Assembly: GCA_965222645.1 (NCBI GenBank)
Contig: OZ244968.1
Span: 1,612,001-1,676,000 of the forward strand
Reading direction: 5' to 3'
Origin: JABDMH01 sp965222645
GTDB lineage: Bacteria; Bacteroidota; Bacteroidia; Chitinophagales; Saprospiraceae
Length of the DNA: 64,000 nucleotides
Shown: positions 62,620-64,000 of the stretch, piece by piece
Layout: each line of letters opens with the position of its first letter
Numbering within the stretch: position 1 is the first letter of the stretch
The notes under the pieces: generated by a model
The model's input: only the letters and a program-made list of their open reading frames with translations
Told to the model about the DNA's origin: nothing
Database searches by the model: none
Translations under genes and position numbers: made by a program

Positions 62620-63070
62620 GTCAGTGCTTTACTCACCCCCACCCTACAGGGGAATCCTCCCTCCGAACAGGTCGGCGAATGTAAATTCGGCTTTGTCTGG
62701 GATGCAGTGGGCGAGTACAGGTCGGCGAATGTAAATTCGCCTTTGTCCAAGATTTCTTGACAGATCTCATGATTATCCGTCATTGCTATACTCGTCCCAA
62801 CCCTGATGGGGAGTCCTCCCTCCGAACAGGTCAACGAATGTAAGGACAGTCGGCGAATGTAAATTCGCCTTTGTCTGGGATTTCTTGACAGATCTTACTA
62901 ATTATTATCCAGTCTTGATTCGTCATTGCTCTACTCGCCCCACCCCTGATGGGGAGTCCTCCCTCCGAACAGGTCTGCGAATGTAAGGACAGTCGGCGAA
63001 TGTAAATTCGCCTTTGTCTGGGACTGCCTACAGGTTTCAGCTGGTTATCTGCTCTACATTCGTTAATGAT
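62620..63070. repeat. Three-copy hairpin repeat array (REP/BIME-like)
   Basis: Three direct copies begin at 62620, 62779 and 62922 (spacings 159 and 143 bp). Each starts GTCAkTGCT, then has a CCC..GGG mini-hairpin (for example CCCCTGATGGGG), the shared word TCCTCCCTCCGAACAGGT (62655, 62814, 62957), and one or two hairpins GGCGAAT-gtaa-ATTCGCC followed by TTTGTC. Hairpins lie at 62674-62691 (one mismatch), 62724-62741, 62852-62869 and 62995-63012. A degraded half-site AAATTCGCC is at 63089-63097. No coding frame is credible. The layout resembles REP-type intergenic repeats; no RAYT-like transposase is in the window. Confidence 0.8.
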
Positions 63071-63112
63071 CTATTTTTTCTGTCGTTTAAATTCGCCAAT
63101 CGTCCTTTTACA

Positions 63113-63553
63113 TTAATGCGTGCTGTCGGCCACAATTTTCCAATGACCTGATCTTTTCTGTATTACAAGAAGAAAATTTCCCTCCAGATTTTCGAGATTT
63201 ATTCTCTCGAGATGATATTTCCCAATCAAAGTGTAAACTTTTCTGCTCCTTCGCATGAGCGATATAACATCAAATGTAAGATGTCCCATTGCTTCCGGGG
63301 ATGGATATCGCCTTTTGTAGTTTTGCAGGGTGGGGACGTATCCTTCCGTCAACCCCGATGCACCCAAAAACTGTAGATTTTCACTATTCCAATACGTTTG
63401 CATGAAGAGGTCAATATCTCCACTATTCCATGCATCAGCTTGACGGTCCAATAGTCTCAAGATCTCTTTTTCTGTACTACTATACGTTTGGGAAAATAGG
63501 ACGACGGAATAAAAAGTGGTGAGACAAATCAGGAAAAATCGAAGAGCACTCAA
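63113..63553 (-). CDS. Secreted SnoaL/DUF4440-like (NTF2-fold) protein
   Basis: A 146-residue protein with a signal peptide (MSALRFFLICLTTFYSVVLFSQ) and an NTF2-like cone fold: EKEILRLLDRQADAWNSGDIDLFMQTYW, then TEGYVPTLQNYKRRYPSPEAMGHLTF and a closing GNFLLVIQKRSGHWKIVADSTH. DUF4440-type proteins are small hydrolase-like or binding proteins of mostly unknown role. The start is a TTG that overlaps the stop of the upstream T9SS gene (TTGA), so translation is probably coupled. Confidence 0.85.
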   Translation of the reverse strand: MSALRFFLICLTTFYSVVLFSQTYSSTEKEILRLLDRQADAWNSGDIDLFMQTYWNSENLQFLGASGLTEGYVPTLQNYKRRYPSPEAMGHLTFDVISLMRRSRKVYTLIGKYHLERINLENLEGNFLLVIQKRSGHWKIVADSTH

Positions 63554-64000
63554 GTCTTTATAAATTTAATGGCTCTTGTCATATCACCGGATCGAATCAC
63601 AATAAAGTAGTGAGCCGGGGGTAAGGCAGAAATATTTAGAAAATGTGTTTGGGGATTAAACGAATGTTGTATAGCAATACCATCCAGGTTCAGGATTTCG
63701 ATCTCGGCATCGCCGGGAAGTTTCGAAATAAAAATGATTTCGCTTGCAGGATTAGGGTATGCGGTGATGTCATTAAAATCTCCGTACTCCACGAGTTCAA
63801 TTTGGGAAAACGTTGCAAAACCATCTTCTCTAAATATTTTTAATCGGTAATAGTTTTTACTAAGTGGATACAAATCTTTATAAAAATATGCTGTGAGGTC
63901 ATCGGAATGAAAGGCAGGTAATGTAGCAATGGCATCAAAATATAACCCATTTCGAGAACGCTGGACCTCCATTTTACCTCTAAATAAATCACCTGAGACA
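63550..64000 (-). CDS. T9SS cargo protein, 3' part only
   Basis: The frame is open to the window edge, so the gene starts beyond base 64000; the first internal Met (63972) is not its start because coding sequence continues upstream. The visible 150 residues carry a fibronectin-like end (EVQRSRNGLYFDAIATLPA, NYYRLKIFREDGFATFSQI) and a type A T9SS domain (ITAYPNPASEIIFISKLP ... RAIKFIKT). The catalytic or binding part of the protein is not in the window. Confidence 0.88.
   Translation of the reverse strand, partial: VSGDLFRGKMEVQRSRNGLYFDAIATLPAFHSDDLTAYFYKDLYPLSKNYYRLKIFREDGFATFSQIELVEYGDFNDITAYPNPASEIIFISKLPGDAEIEILNLDGIAIQHSFNPQTHFLNISALPPAHYFIVIRSGDMTRAIKFIKT

Noticed and set aside
62604..62834. 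76-codon reverse frame in the repeat array
   Set aside because: It is made of translated repeat units (repeated CSEGG words), not a gene.
62620..63070. CRISPR array or integron attC array
   Set aside because: Units are 143-159 bp with internal hairpins, there are no 20-40 bp spacers of uniform size, no cas genes, no attC core sites and no integrase.
1..64000. tRNA, rRNA, insertion sequence or prophage
   Set aside because: No cloverleaf-like gene, rRNA core sequence, transposase or phage module was recognised on either strand by eye.

Overview
The window looks like a chromosomal segment of a Bacteroidota bacterium, most plausibly a Saprospiria/Lewinella-like lineage (inference). The evidence is several secreted proteins ending in type IX secretion (T9SS) PxP-type C-terminal sorting domains, HisKA_2 histidine kinases, moderate-to-low GC, weak Shine-Dalgarno signals with frequent TTG/GTG starts, TAnnTTTG-like -7 promoter elements, and C-terminal modules resembling the '3-coathanger stack' domain. 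No rRNA, tRNA, CRISPR array, integrase or transposase gene was found.

Layout. 1-2.9 kb: a cut-off TPR sensor kinase, a LuxR-type response regulator and a second, short kinase whose ATP-binding domain is degenerate. 2.9-8.0 kb: an MFS transporter, a Tat-exported aldo/keto reductase and a secreted M14 zinc carboxypeptidase. 8.6-13.4 kb: a giant secreted fusion of a PQQ-type sugar dehydrogenase, a diheme cytochrome, Cys/Asp-rich repeats, a jelly-roll domain and a T9SS tail.

14.0-48.1 kb: a large one-strand exopolysaccharide (EPS) locus of the Wzx/Wzy type. It encodes an outer-membrane export lipoprotein, a Wzc-like co-polymerase/tyrosine kinase, a WcaJ-like initiating transferase, an MBOAT acyltransferase with an SGNH-like partner, a flippase, a polymerase, at least seven glycosyltransferases, an asparagine-synthase-like amidotransferase, a fused two-domain oxidoreductase and an alpha/alpha-toroid protein. 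It also holds three paralogous secreted beta-helix proteins and a PHP-type tyrosine phosphatase. The kinase near the left end and the phosphatase near the right end bracket the locus, so the beta-helix trio is probably part of the same programme, acting on or with the exported polymer. A structured, MITE-like repeat interrupts the locus at 22.4-22.8 kb.

48.2-64 kb: lactate use and gluconeogenesis (FAD/Fe-S D-lactate dehydrogenase, LctP permease, class I fructose-1,6-bisphosphatase), a ComEC/ComEA-like DNA uptake pair, an astacin protease with leucine-rich repeats, a pre-peptidase-repeat secreted protein, a zinc alcohol dehydrogenase, a small lipoprotein, a three-copy hairpin repeat array (62.6-63.1 kb), a SnoaL/DUF4440-like secreted protein and the 3' end of another T9SS cargo protein.

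The best candidate for something little described is the EPS locus with its beta-helix trio carrying two kinds of C-terminal module. Next are the degenerate kinase, the redox fusion protein and the two hairpin repeat systems. All functional calls come from reading motifs by eye; no database search was run.
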